Assembly: GCF_010500215.1 (NCBI RefSeq)
Contig: NZ_JAAGOY010000007.1
Coordinates: 248,001 to 312,000 of the forward strand
Direction of reading: 5' to 3'
Source of the DNA: Aliiroseovarius sp. PrR006
Lineage (GTDB): Bacteria > Pseudomonadota > Alphaproteobacteria > Rhodobacterales > Rhodobacteraceae
Length of the DNA: 64,000 bases
Shown here: piece by piece, positions 35,111 through 43,515 of the stretch
How positions within the stretch are numbered: the stretch's first letter is position 1
Layout of the letters: every line of letters begins with the position of its first letter
Made by a program: the position numbers and the translations under genes
Notes under the pieces: model-generated
The model's database searches: none
The model's input: the letters and a program-made list of their open reading frames with translations, nothing else
What the model was told of the DNA's origin: nothing

Positions 35111-35668
35111 ATGTCCAATTTTCGCACACTGGCGCTTGCCGCCACGCTTTTGACACCCGGACTTGCCCAAGCGGACGACGTCACAGACACTTTGAAATCC
35201 GCGTTGGAAGCCTATGAAGAGGGCGACCTGTCCTATGCGCTGGAGGAGCTGGAGTTTGCCAAACAGCTGATGCAGGCGATGAAAACCGCCGATCTGGCGA
35301 CCTTCCTGCCGGAAGCGCCCGACGGGTGGACCCGCGACGTCTCGGACGATGTCACCACAGGTATGGCGATGTTTGGCGGTGGGTCTGGTGCTGAAGCCAT
35401 CTATAGCAACGACACCGAAAGCTTCACGATCACCATCATGGCCGACAACCCGATGGTGGGTGCTCTGTCTGGCATGATGGCCAATGCCAGCTTGATGGGC
35501 ATGAAGCTGGAGCGCGTTGGGCGCCAGAAATACCTCAACCAAGACGGCGAGTTGTCGGGTATCGTGGATGGCCGCATCCTGATCCAGGCCTCGGGCGCGG
35601 ACGTAGACACGATGAAGTCCATTCTGACCGAGATCGATCACCGCGGGCTGGAAGATTTCGGGCGCTGA
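35111..35668 (+). CDS. Exported protein of unknown function
   Basis: A 185-residue protein with a signal peptide (FRTLALAATLLTPGLAQA). The mature part begins with a helical ALEAYEEGDLSYALEELEFAKQL and continues into an alternating beta region rich in Gly and Met (MAMFGGGSGAEAIY). It resembles uncharacterised periplasmic proteins, but I cannot name a family. The start at 35111 has AAGGAG upstream. It follows the P1 hydrolase by 33 bases and may be in the same transcript. The 266 bases after it hold no feature I can support. Confidence 0.6.
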   Translation: MSNFRTLALAATLLTPGLAQADDVTDTLKSALEAYEEGDLSYALEELEFAKQLMQAMKTADLATFLPEAPDGWTRDVSDDVTTGMAMFGGGSGAEAIYSNDTESFTITIMADNPMVGALSGMMANASLMGMKLERVGRQKYLNQDGELSGIVDGRILIQASGADVDTMKSILTEIDHRGLEDFGR

Positions 35669-35934
35669 ACCTTGCGCCGGAGACTATGGATGTGGGCGGA
35701 TTCTCTGCCCGCATTCGTCTTTTTTGGAAGAAAGTTGTGCCGGAATGACGATCTTATACGGCCAGTTCTGAAAAATGATCAAATCCAGACACCAAACAGG
35801 GTGAATTTCACGCGCCTTTGGGCTATGTCCGAGTCGAAACTGGGGTTTACACCCTCCGAATTTTATTGCCTTGTTAACTAATGGGTGGTCATGCAATGGA
35901 TCACCCGGCAAGACACGACTTGGGAGACACGATC

Positions 35935-37413
35935 ATGGCCGCAAACGCCTCCGCGCTGAAAAAGCTTCTAAAAGACCCGTCGCTGGTCGAAACCCGCGCC
36001 TATGTGAACGGCGAATGGGTCGATGCCAAAGACGGCGCAACCTTCGACGTGACCAACCCCGCCCGCGGCGAGGTGATTGCCCAGGTGGCAGACCTGTCGC
36101 GCGAAGAGGTGGCCGTGGCGATCGAAGCCGCCGATAAGGCAGGCCGCGAATGGGCCAAGCGCACTGCGAAAGAGCGTTCCAACATCATGCGCAAGTGGTT
36201 CAACCTGATGATGGAAAACCAGGGCGATCTGGCGACCATCCTGACCGCCGAGATGGGCAAACCCCTGCCAGAAGCCATGGGCGAAATCGCTTATGGTGCC
36301 AGCTTCATCGAGTGGTTCGGCGAAGAAGCCAAACGCATCTACGGCGAGACCATCCCTGGCCACCAGCCTGACAAACGTCTGATGGTGATCCGTCAGCCGA
36401 TCGGCGTTGTCGCCTCGATCACGCCATGGAACTTCCCCAACGCGATGATCACCCGCAAATGTGGCCCTGCGATTGCCGCGGGCTGTGGTTTCGTCGGCCG
36501 TCCCGCAGAGTTGACCCCGCTGTCTGCCGCCGCACTGGCAGTGCTGGCCGAGCGCGCGGGCATCCCCGCCGGCGTTTTCAACATCGTGCCCAGCGCGAAC
36601 GCCTCCGAGATCGGAAAAGAGTTCTGCGAAAACGCGCTGGTGCGCAAACTGACCTTTACCGGCTCGACCAATGTGGGCCGCATCCTGCTGCGTCAGGCCG
36701 CCGATCAGGTCCTGAAATGCTCGATGGAGCTGGGCGGAAACGCGCCCTTCATCGTGTTTGACGACGCCGATCTGGACGCCGCCGTGGAAGGCGCGATTGC
36801 CTGTAAGTTCCGCAACAACGGCCAGACCTGCGTCTGCGCCAACCGGATCTACGTGCAGGAAGGCGTCTATGACGAGTTCGCCAAGCGTTTTGCCAAAGCC
36901 GTATCGGCCCTGCCGGTTGGCGACGGTCTGAACGAAGGCATCGCCCTTGGCCCGCTGATTTCGCCCGCCGCAGTTAAGAAAGTGCAAGAGCATGTGGCCG
37001 ACGCGACCTCTAAGGGGGGCGAAGTGATCCTTGGCGGGAAAGAGCACGAGATGGGCGGTTTGTTCTTCGAACCCACGATCATCAAACACGCCACCCGTGA
37101 CATGGACGTCGCCACGGACGAGACCTTCGGCCCGATGGCACCGCTGTTCAAGTTCAAGGACGAAGACGACGTAATCGCGCAGGCGAATGACACGATCTTC
37201 GGCCTGGCGTCGTACTTCTACGCCAACAACCTGAGCCGCGTTTATAAAGTGGCCGAGGCGCTGGAATACGGCATCGTCGGCGTGAACACTGGCATCATCT
37301 CGACCGAGACTGCTCCGTTTGGTGGCGTGAAACAGTCGGGCCTTGGCCGTGAAGGTTCACGTCACGGGATCGAGGATTTCCTCGAGATGAAATACATCTG
37401 TATGTCCGTCTAA
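35935..37413 (+). CDS. gabD: Succinate-semialdehyde dehydrogenase
   Basis: A 492-residue enzyme that oxidises succinate semialdehyde to succinate, the last step of GABA breakdown. The signature TPWNFPNAMITRK, the catalytic glutamate in ELGGNAPFIVF and the cysteine in NGQTCVCANR are intact. The residue that is usually Lys in the KPA motif is Arg here (GRPAELTP), a change that affects cofactor contacts. GGGAG lies upstream of ATG 35935; the frame to 35881 is an unsupported extension. No GABA aminotransferase is in the window. Convergent with the globin, overlapping by four bases. Confidence 0.9.
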   Translation: MAANASALKKLLKDPSLVETRAYVNGEWVDAKDGATFDVTNPARGEVIAQVADLSREEVAVAIEAADKAGREWAKRTAKERSNIMRKWFNLMMENQGDLATILTAEMGKPLPEAMGEIAYGASFIEWFGEEAKRIYGETIPGHQPDKRLMVIRQPIGVVASITPWNFPNAMITRKCGPAIAAGCGFVGRPAELTPLSAAALAVLAERAGIPAGVFNIVPSANASEIGKEFCENALVRKLTFTGSTNVGRILLRQAADQVLKCSMELGGNAPFIVFDDADLDAAVEGAIACKFRNNGQTCVCANRIYVQEGVYDEFAKRFAKAVSALPVGDGLNEGIALGPLISPAAVKKVQEHVADATSKGGEVILGGKEHEMGGLFFEPTIIKHATRDMDVATDETFGPMAPLFKFKDEDDVIAQANDTIFGLASYFYANNLSRVYKVAEALEYGIVGVNTGIISTETAPFGGVKQSGLGREGSRHGIEDFLEMKYICMSV

Positions 37414-37826
37414 TCGACATCCGCAGCTGGGCGCGCGACCATTACCGAGGACAGCTTGGTGATGGCGCGGGTCCAGGCCGCTTCTTCCTCGGGGCTCAAT
37501 TTCCCCTCCATCACCTCATGCAACGCGGCCACAAGCGATTGGGCCGCGTATTCCATATGTGTCTCGTTCAGGTCAAACCGCGCGTGGCTCTCGGCCAATT
37601 TCTGTGCGTGCTGAGCAAACGTGTCATAGTTCGACAGACTGCGTACGGTCGAGGCCAACATGGATGCGAACATCTGCTTCTGCCTGACGAAATCACCGCT
37701 AAAAAGCGGCTCGACCTCGGGCATCCGTGCAAACAGGTGCTTATAGAACCGATCCGTCAGTTCGGCTTTACGGGCAAACACATGGGCGAAGCTGGATTGA
37801 ACCAGAGAAATATCAGAGCTGTCCAT
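37410..37826 (-). CDS. Single-domain globin (flavohemoglobin-like)
   Basis: A 138-residue heme protein of the Vitreoscilla-type globin group. Tyr28 in RFYKHLF is the distal B10 tyrosine, a Gln in VRQKQMF is likely E7, and His81 in AESHARFD is the proximal heme ligand. B10-Tyr/E7-Gln globins bind O2 tightly and often detoxify NO. No reductase domain is fused, so a separate partner is needed. Start at 37826. Convergent with gabD. Confidence 0.82.
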   Translation of the reverse strand: MDSSDISLVQSSFAHVFARKAELTDRFYKHLFARMPEVEPLFSGDFVRQKQMFASMLASTVRSLSNYDTFAQHAQKLAESHARFDLNETHMEYAAQSLVAALHEVMEGKLSPEEEAAWTRAITKLSSVMVARPAADVD

Positions 37827-37921
37827 AATACTTAGCCTTCAAATGGGCGGAGCCCCAGTATCATGCGCAACAATTAAAGTTTGGTTTCCCCATCCGCCCT
37901 TCTTACAAAACTGACTCAAAT

Positions 37922-37940
37922 CTGTCGTGCAGCCGTCAAC
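37922..37940 (+). promoter_or_regulatory. Candidate Pho box
   Basis: CTGTCGTGCAGCCGTCAAC fits two direct CTGTC-type repeats 11 bases apart (CTGTC and CCGTCA), as in the PhoB site. It is 50 bases upstream of a secreted phytase/esterase-like gene, a sensible phosphate-starvation target. No strong -10 is visible, and a single match of this kind can occur by chance. Confidence 0.4.
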
Positions 37941-37989
37941 TTACGCCTTCATCCCACATCCACCTGTTACCCAAACTTAGGATTTTGGT

Positions 37990-40176
37990 ATGACCGCACG
38001 CTTGATGTGCCTGACCTCCGCCCTCGCCCTGACCGCCGGTGCGGCGATGGCCGAGATGAACTTCAACCGCATCGCCTCTTTCCCTGTGGTCCAGAACATG
38101 GCCGAGGGCGAGGACACCAATCGCGAGACCAGCCCCGAGATCATCGACGTCACCACCGACGGCATGACGCTGGTCTATACGGACAGCCCGCTGGGCGTTC
38201 TGGGACGCATCGACATCACCGCCCCCCACGACCCCAAGCCGTTGGGCAACATCGCCCTTCCGGGCGAACCGACCTCGGTTGCTGTGATCGGCAAAATCGC
38301 GTTTGTCGGCGTGAACACCTCGGAAAGCTACACCGCGCCATCGGGCATGCTGAACGCCATCGACGTGGCGACCGGTGACGAACTGGCCTCGTGCGATCTG
38401 GGCGGACAGCCCGACAGCGTGGCCAAGGCACAGGATGGCAGCTTCATCGCCGTCGCCATCGAAAACGAGCGTGACGAAGACCTGAATGACGGCATCATAC
38501 CGCAAGGTCCCGCGGGCGATCTGGTCATCGCACGCCTGAAAGACGGCATGCTGGAGTGCGGCGGCATCACACGCGTCGATCTAACTGGTTTGGCGAACGT
38601 AGCCCCCTCCGATCCCGAACCTGAGTATGTCGACATCAACGCTGAGGGCGAGATCGTCGTCACGATGCAGGAAAACAACTACATCGCGGTTGTGTCGAAG
38701 GACGGCAAACTGCTGAGCCACTTCTCGGCCGGTGCAGTTGATCTGGAGGGCATCGACGCCACGGACGAACGCGGCGCGCTGATCTTCACCGAAAGCCAAC
38801 AGGGCCGCAAGCGCGAGCCCGACGCAGTGAAATGGCTGGACAATGACCACTTCGCCACCGCCAACGAAGGTGACTATGAGGGCGGATCACGCGGTTGGAC
38901 GATCTTCCATCAGGACGGCACCGTCGTCTACGAAAGCGGAGCGTCGTTCGAGCACGCCATCGTGCAGATCGGCCACTATCCCGACAAGCGGTCTGATGCC
39001 AAAGGCGTTGAACCCGAAAGCGTAACGGCCGCCACCTATGGCGACGTGGAACTTGCCTTTGTGGGATCCGAGCGCGGCTCGGTCGTGGGCGTCTATGACG
39101 TTGCAGATCTGGCCAACCCGGTTCTGAAACAGCTGCTGCCCTCGGGCGTTGGGCCAGAGGGTTACGTGACCATCCCAAGTCGCAATCTGTTGGTGTCTGC
39201 CAACGAAAAGGACCTGATCGAAGACAAAGGTGCGCGTGCCCACGTCATGATCTATGAACTGCAGGACGCGCCTGCCAGCTATCCCATGCTGACCTCGGAA
39301 GGCACCGACGAGCTGATTGGCTGGGGTGCAATCTCGGGCATGGTGGCGGATAAAGGCGGCATCGTCTGGGCCGTGTCGGACAGCTTTTATGGCTTCCAGC
39401 CCTCGATCTTCAAGATCGACACGAACGCCACCCCCGCCCGCATCACCGACGTGATCCGCATCACCCGCAACGGCGCGCCTGCGCAGAAACTGGACCTTGA
39501 AGGCATCACACTGGACGGCAAGGGGGGCTTCTACGTCGCCTCGGAAGGCCGCACCGAACGCCTGATCCCGCACGCGATCTATCACGTGAACGCGGACGGC
39601 TCGATCAAGAACCTGAAGGGCGAGATCGGCATCCCGCCGGAACTGGCCGCCGTCGAGAAGCGCTTTGGCTTTGAGGGCATCACCAAGGTGGGCGACACTC
39701 TGTGGATGGCCGTGCAGCGCGAATGGAAAGACGATCCGAAGAACCATGTGAAACTGGTCGCCTATAACCTTGAGACCAAGGAATGGGGCGCCGTGCATTA
39801 CCCGAAAGCCGAGCCCGCCACCGGTTGGGTTGGCCTGTCGGAAATCGTAGCACACGGTGACTATTTCTACGTGATCGAGCGCGACAACCAGCACGACCAC
39901 CGCGCCGTGACCAAGAAGATCTACCGCATCCCAGCCGCCGACATGGTGCCTGCACCGCTTGGCGGCACCCTGCCGGTTGTTTCGAAACAGGAAGTGCGCG
40001 ACCTGCTGCCCGACCTGACCGCCACTGGAGGCTACGTTCTGGACAAGGTCGAAGGCCTGGCCATCGCGGCTGACGGCACCGCGTGGGTGTCGAGCGACAA
40101 TGACGGTGTGGACGACCACTCGGGCGAGACCATGTACTTCAATATCGGCAAGATCGACGACGCCGTGGTGAACTGA
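37990..40176 (+). CDS. Secreted choice-of-anchor-I / phytase-like esterase protein
   Basis: A 728-residue exported protein. A signal peptide (LTSALALTAGAAMA) precedes two beta-propeller-like parts: residues about 30-400 resemble the choice-of-anchor I region (SPEIIDVTTDGMTLVYTDSP, ESVTAATYGDVELAFVGSER), and the rest resembles the esterase-like activity of phytase domain (LDLEGITLDGKGGFYVASEGR, RFGFEGITKVGD). It probably cleaves a phosphoester or other ester outside the cytoplasm. ATG 37990 lies a few bases after the pyrimidine-rich leader, with no strong ribosome site. A Pho-box-like site lies upstream and a clear terminator downstream. Confidence 0.8.
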   Translation: MTARLMCLTSALALTAGAAMAEMNFNRIASFPVVQNMAEGEDTNRETSPEIIDVTTDGMTLVYTDSPLGVLGRIDITAPHDPKPLGNIALPGEPTSVAVIGKIAFVGVNTSESYTAPSGMLNAIDVATGDELASCDLGGQPDSVAKAQDGSFIAVAIENERDEDLNDGIIPQGPAGDLVIARLKDGMLECGGITRVDLTGLANVAPSDPEPEYVDINAEGEIVVTMQENNYIAVVSKDGKLLSHFSAGAVDLEGIDATDERGALIFTESQQGRKREPDAVKWLDNDHFATANEGDYEGGSRGWTIFHQDGTVVYESGASFEHAIVQIGHYPDKRSDAKGVEPESVTAATYGDVELAFVGSERGSVVGVYDVADLANPVLKQLLPSGVGPEGYVTIPSRNLLVSANEKDLIEDKGARAHVMIYELQDAPASYPMLTSEGTDELIGWGAISGMVADKGGIVWAVSDSFYGFQPSIFKIDTNATPARITDVIRITRNGAPAQKLDLEGITLDGKGGFYVASEGRTERLIPHAIYHVNADGSIKNLKGEIGIPPELAAVEKRFGFEGITKVGDTLWMAVQREWKDDPKNHVKLVAYNLETKEWGAVHYPKAEPATGWVGLSEIVAHGDYFYVIERDNQHDHRAVTKKIYRIPAADMVPAPLGGTLPVVSKQEVRDLLPDLTATGGYVLDKVEGLAIAADGTAWVSSDNDGVDDHSGETMYFNIGKIDDAVVN

Positions 40177-40200
40177 TCAAGTTCATAAGAGCGACAAGAA

Positions 40201-40226
40201 AACGGAGGGGCAACCCTCCGTTTTTT
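40201..40226 (+). terminator. Rho-independent terminator of the secreted esterase-like gene
   Basis: Perfect 9-bp stem AACGGAGGG/CCCTCCGTT with a GCAA loop, followed by six T (40221-40226). Confidence 0.9.
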
Positions 40227-40258
40227 GCTTTTCGGGCTCCAGTTTGAGCGCTCACCGA

Positions 40259-40684
40259 CTAGCGAAGCACGTGCCCAACATCTATGATTTCACCATTCCA
40301 GAAATCGAGAACGCTCTTTTCGACACGTTTGTGGATTCTTGTAAAACGCGGCGGTCCGAAGATCAGAATATCACGTGGCATGGAGCTTACGATCACAGCA
40401 TACTCTTCGTCTTTCTCCCAAACTCTCACCCCAACCCGATCGTCGAAATTCCATCGAAGACAGACCCCACCTGCTTCAGATTTTACGCATTTCGCGTCAG
40501 CATTTTCTCGCAGGTGATGATCAAACGCCGCCAACTTGGCTTCTGAAACAGGAGAGTTTAGATCGACCGTTGTTCGCGCCGACGCGCCGCCACGATGAAT
40601 TGCCATCACAAACTGCGTAACGATCACGATCAGGGCTAAAACGGTAGAAAACAGAACTACTAGAATCGGCTTTTTCATGCGCAT
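40259..40684 (-). CDS. Small membrane-anchored protein of unknown function
   Basis: A 141-residue protein with one N-terminal membrane helix (PILVVLFSTVLALIVIVTQF) and a soluble domain containing two cysteines (AKCVKS and GGVCLRW). The base composition of the gene and its flanks is clearly more AT-rich than the neighbourhood, which may mark a recent gain or a weakly conserved gene. GAGAG lies just upstream of ATG 40684; ATG 40678 is also possible. I do not recognise a family. Confidence 0.5.
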   Translation of the reverse strand: MRMKKPILVVLFSTVLALIVIVTQFVMAIHRGGASARTTVDLNSPVSEAKLAAFDHHLRENADAKCVKSEAGGVCLRWNFDDRVGVRVWEKDEEYAVIVSSMPRDILIFGPPRFTRIHKRVEKSVLDFWNGEIIDVGHVLR

Positions 40685-40761
40685 AATTTCTCTCAATAAT
40701 TGTTTCTAGGCAACTTTTTCTCGTTGCGTGGATTTGTCGTCTAGTTCCGCCCGCAGCGTAC

Positions 40762-40790
40762 TTGACCCTCGTTTCCCTCCACCCTACGTT
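40762..40790 (+). promoter_or_regulatory. Candidate promoter of the FMN riboswitch transcript
   Basis: TTGACC (40762-40767) and TACGTT (40785-40790) are separated by 17 bases. Transcription would start near 40797, about 25 bases before the aptamer. The -35 is good; the -10 is weak. Confidence 0.45.
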
Positions 40791-40819
40791 CCCATCGCTG
40801 CCCCAGCCGGGGTGGTGAC

Positions 40820-40966
40820 ATTCTCAGGGCGGGGTGGAATTCCCCACCGGCGGTAAGGGACGCGCGTTGTCGTGATCCTCAAGCCCGCGAGCGGCCCCCA
40901 TTGGGGGTGACAGCAGATCTGGTGCAACTCCAGAGCCGACGGTTACAGTCCGGATGGAAGAGAATG
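40820..40966 (+). ncRNA. FMN riboswitch (RFN element)
   Basis: All conserved parts of the RFN aptamer are present in order: TCAGGGCGGGGTG, ATTCCCCACCGGCGGTAA, AGCCCGCGAGCG, GGTGCAACTCC, AGAGCCGACGGT and AGTCCGGATGGAAGAGA. It binds FMN and normally lowers expression of the downstream gene when FMN is plentiful. The control point lies in the 78 bases before the EamA start; no clear terminator hairpin is seen there, so control of translation is more likely. Confidence 0.95.
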
Positions 40967-41043
40967 GGTTGGGGTGCGCGGGGTTCCTGTGTGCCCTGTC
41001 CTTCTGCCTTGGGTCATTGCGTAAGGAAGAAAGGACATCTCGC

Positions 41044-41916
41044 ATGACTCAGTCAACTTATCTTACTCAACCTGCCCGCGCGGCGGGGCTAATGGTTTTG
41101 GCGGGCGCGACGTTTGCGCTGGTCAATACGGGGTTGCAATCGGCAACCATGGGCAAGGGCGCGTCGGCCCCTGCCGTCACCTTCTGGCAATATCTGATTG
41201 CGCTTGGCTTTTACCTGCCTTGGGTGTTTCGCCACCGCGCGGCGGTGATGAAAACCGGGCAGGTCTGGCTGCACGTGCTGCGCGTCGCTTTGGCGGCGGG
41301 CGGTGTGCAGCTGTGGACGCTGGGGCTGGCGCATGTGCCGATCTGGCAGGCGATTGCGCTGATCTTGTTGTCGCCCTTCTTTGTGACACTCGGCGCAGGG
41401 CTTGTGCTGCGGGAAGAGGTCTCGGTCCATCGTTGGGGCGCGGTTGTGCTGGGCATCATTGGCGGCGCGATCATACTCGAGCCATGGTCCGATCGCTTCG
41501 AGCTGGCCGCCCTTCTGCCCGTGGGCGCTGCGGCTTTGTGGGCCTCAAGTTCAGTCGTGACGAAGTTCCTGACCCATCGCGACAGCACGGAAACGATCAC
41601 CATCTATCTATTGCTGCTTCTCAGCCCGATTAACGCGGGGCTGGCGCTGAGCACCGGGTTTACTCTGCCGCCGAATGCGATCTGGCTGGTGGTGGGCGCG
41701 GGTCTTCTGACGGCCTTCGCCCAACACGTGCTCGCCCGCGCCTATTCGATGGCGGATGCAGCGTTTTTGCAGCCGTTTGATCACCTGAAACTGGTGTTCA
41801 ACGTGGTGCTGGGCTTTGTCGTCTTCGGCTTTCTGCCCACGGGATCCATGTGGATCGGCACGGCGATCATTCTGGCTGCCAGCTTCTGGCTGTTAGAGCA
41901 GGAACGCCGCAGCTAG
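41044..41916 (+). CDS. ribN: Riboflavin transporter of the RibN type (EamA/DMT family)
   Basis: A 290-residue inner-membrane protein made of two EamA repeats with about ten helices (GLMVLAGATFALVN, AIALILLSPFFVTLGAGLVL, ending in GTAIILAASFWLL). EamA proteins behind FMN riboswitches are the RibN riboflavin importers. The riboswitch directly upstream makes flavin uptake the best call; sequence alone would only say drug/metabolite transporter. AAGGA lies upstream of ATG 41044. The frame to 40954 overlaps the riboswitch and is not used. Confidence 0.87.
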   Translation: MTQSTYLTQPARAAGLMVLAGATFALVNTGLQSATMGKGASAPAVTFWQYLIALGFYLPWVFRHRAAVMKTGQVWLHVLRVALAAGGVQLWTLGLAHVPIWQAIALILLSPFFVTLGAGLVLREEVSVHRWGAVVLGIIGGAIILEPWSDRFELAALLPVGAAALWASSSVVTKFLTHRDSTETITIYLLLLLSPINAGLALSTGFTLPPNAIWLVVGAGLLTAFAQHVLARAYSMADAAFLQPFDHLKLVFNVVLGFVVFGFLPTGSMWIGTAIILAASFWLLEQERRS

Positions 41917-41920
41917 CACG

Positions 41921-41964
41921 CAAACTCTTCAAAAGAGTTTGTACGGAGTTTTCAGAAAACTCCG
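41921..41964. other. Two tandem AT/GC hairpins downstream of ribN
   Basis: CAAACTCTT/AAGAGTTTG (41921-41941, 3-base loop) and CGGAGTTTT/AAAACTCCG (41944-41964, 3-base loop) are both perfect 9-bp stems. They directly follow the ribN stop and precede the terminator at 41974. No T-run follows either one, so their role is unclear. Confidence 0.5.
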
Positions 41965-41973
41965 GCGACATAC

Positions 41974-42002
41974 AAAAAGGGCGCGGATATCTCCGCGCCC
42001 TT
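41974..42002. terminator. Rho-independent terminator, mainly for the Hsp20 gene
   Basis: Perfect 11-bp stem AAGGGCGCGGA/TCCGCGCCCTT with a TATC loop. On the minus strand the stem runs into five T, so it ends the Hsp20 transcript. On the plus strand the T-run is short, so it could end ribN transcription only weakly. Confidence 0.75.
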
Positions 42003-42023
42003 CGTTACAACTGAGGTGTCGGA

Positions 42024-42476
42024 TCAGGCCTCGATGGCCTTGGCTTCGACATCATTCTTACCAGCAATTTCGATCCGGCGCGGCTTCAGCGCTTCCGGCA
42101 CTTCACGGATCAGGTCGATATGCAGCATGCCGTTTTCATGGGTCGCGCCCGAAACGCGAACGTGATCGGCCAGATGGAAGCGGCGCTCGAATGCGCGAGT
42201 GGCGATGCCACGGTGCAAATAGGTGCGTTCGTCTTCGGCTGCTTTCTTGGCCGAGACAAACAGCGCCTTGTCGCGGAGTTCCACCGACAGCTCGTCTTCA
42301 GTGAACCCAGCCACGGCGATCGAGATGCGCCAAGCATCCTCGTTGGTCTTCTCGATATTGTAAGGCGGATAGCTGTCGCGGCTGACGTCATTGGTCAATA
42401 CCCGGTCCATCAGGTCGGCAATCTGGTCAAAGCCGACGGTGGCACGGTAAAGGGGCGACATATCAAAATTACGCAT
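42024..42476 (-). CDS. Small heat-shock protein, Hsp20/IbpA family
   Basis: A 150-residue ATP-independent chaperone. The alpha-crystallin domain spans about 40-135 (DAWRISIAVAGFTEDELSVEL, LHRGIATRAFERRFHLADHV), and the N-terminus RNFDMSPLYRATVGFDQI is typical of IbpA. It holds unfolding proteins for refolding. The start is set at 42476 with AAGGA upstream; the longer frame is unsupported. No ROSE-type thermometer is clear in the short leader. Confidence 0.92.
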   Translation of the reverse strand: MRNFDMSPLYRATVGFDQIADLMDRVLTNDVSRDSYPPYNIEKTNEDAWRISIAVAGFTEDELSVELRDKALFVSAKKAAEDERTYLHRGIATRAFERRFHLADHVRVSGATHENGMLHIDLIREVPEALKPRRIEIAGKNDVEAKAIEA

Positions 42477-42611
42477 TTGGTGTCCTTTCACAAAGCGACA
42501 TATATGGGGCCCTCCCGATTGGGACAGGCAGTTCACGGACCCGCCCGGCGGCATCCGTAGAATAGAGATATGTCAGGAAATGACGGGTTCAAGACCCCAG
42601 AATACACGAGG

Positions 42612-43439
42612 TTACGGGCGCACGAATTTGGCCCCTCCGGGCCCCGCCGCACCGGTGCCTACTTGGCGAACCTTGGGGGCCTTCACCGTCTCGATCCGCT
42701 CGATCACGCCGTTATCCGTGGCCAGCATTTCGTACATTTCGGCTAGCGGAGATTCCAGATCGGTGCCCAACGACACAGGGATGTCCCGCACCATCGCCTT
42801 GGCCGAGATCACGGACACGATGCGCGGTTCGCCGCCCTCGATAATGAAGACCGGCGCGCCGGACGAGCCGTAATCCACAATGCAGCTAAGCACCAAGGCC
42901 CCGCCTTGTCGGGCCAGCACCTTGCAGGTTTCCTGCAGCGACGGGCTTTCCAAGCGATCATGGGCATATGAGACAACGCCGACCTCGGCCCCTTTGCGCG
43001 GGCGCGAGAAGGTCTTGAAGGGTTTGACCGACATGTTGCGGATCGGTTTATCCAGCTCAAGCAGCGCCAGATCAGTTGCCACGCGGGTCGGGCCTTTTTC
43101 CGGCGAGAACTCGAAATCCGGGTGCACGACAGCGCGCCGCACCCCACGATAGGCCGAGGCCCGTCCGCCACGCCACCCCGCCAGAAACTCAATTTCCGAA
43201 AGTTTGAAGCGTTCACCGCTGTCACGATCGAACAGGCAATGCGCGGCCGTCAGGACCAGATTTTCGTCGATCAAGGACCCGGTGCAAAAGCTACCGCCAC
43301 CGATATTCAGGCGCCCAACGCCTTCCCAGCCCTTGCTGTCATCCCCTGTCATCAAGGTGCGCAGGGGCGAGGGATCGGATGCCCCTAACGGTCCGGCCAG
43401 CAACAATGCGGCCATCAGGAATGCCACAAGATACTTCAT
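42612..43439 (-). CDS. Trypsin-like serine protease, periplasmic
   Basis: A 275-residue S1-family protease with a signal peptide (YLVAFLMAALLLAGPLGA). The triad is intact: His67 in LTAAHC, Asp123 in ATDLALLEL and Ser193 in YGSSGAPV. The usual GDSGGP is changed to GSSGAP, as in some bacterial relatives. ATG 43439 is chosen; the longest frame starts at a TTG six bases earlier. Its targets are unknown; envelope protein quality control or secreted digestion are possible. Confidence 0.85.
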   Translation of the reverse strand: MKYLVAFLMAALLLAGPLGASDPSPLRTLMTGDDSKGWEGVGRLNIGGGSFCTGSLIDENLVLTAAHCLFDRDSGERFKLSEIEFLAGWRGGRASAYRGVRRAVVHPDFEFSPEKGPTRVATDLALLELDKPIRNMSVKPFKTFSRPRKGAEVGVVSYAHDRLESPSLQETCKVLARQGGALVLSCIVDYGSSGAPVFIIEGGEPRIVSVISAKAMVRDIPVSLGTDLESPLAEMYEMLATDNGVIERIETVKAPKVRQVGTGAAGPGGAKFVRP

Positions 43440-43515
43440 GTTCAACTGCCTAGTTTGGGCAGTTATTCTGCCCTTTGGGCTATATGTAAGGCGAAAACAG
43501 ACGGTTACGAAAGGA

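Noticed and set aside
38887-40119. Minus-strand 410-codon frame opposite the secreted esterase-like gene
   Set aside because: Shadow frame with His/Gln-rich composition and no motif.
42477-42611. Possible ROSE-type RNA thermometer in front of hsp20
   Set aside because: The leader is short and I see no hairpin hiding the AAGGA site.
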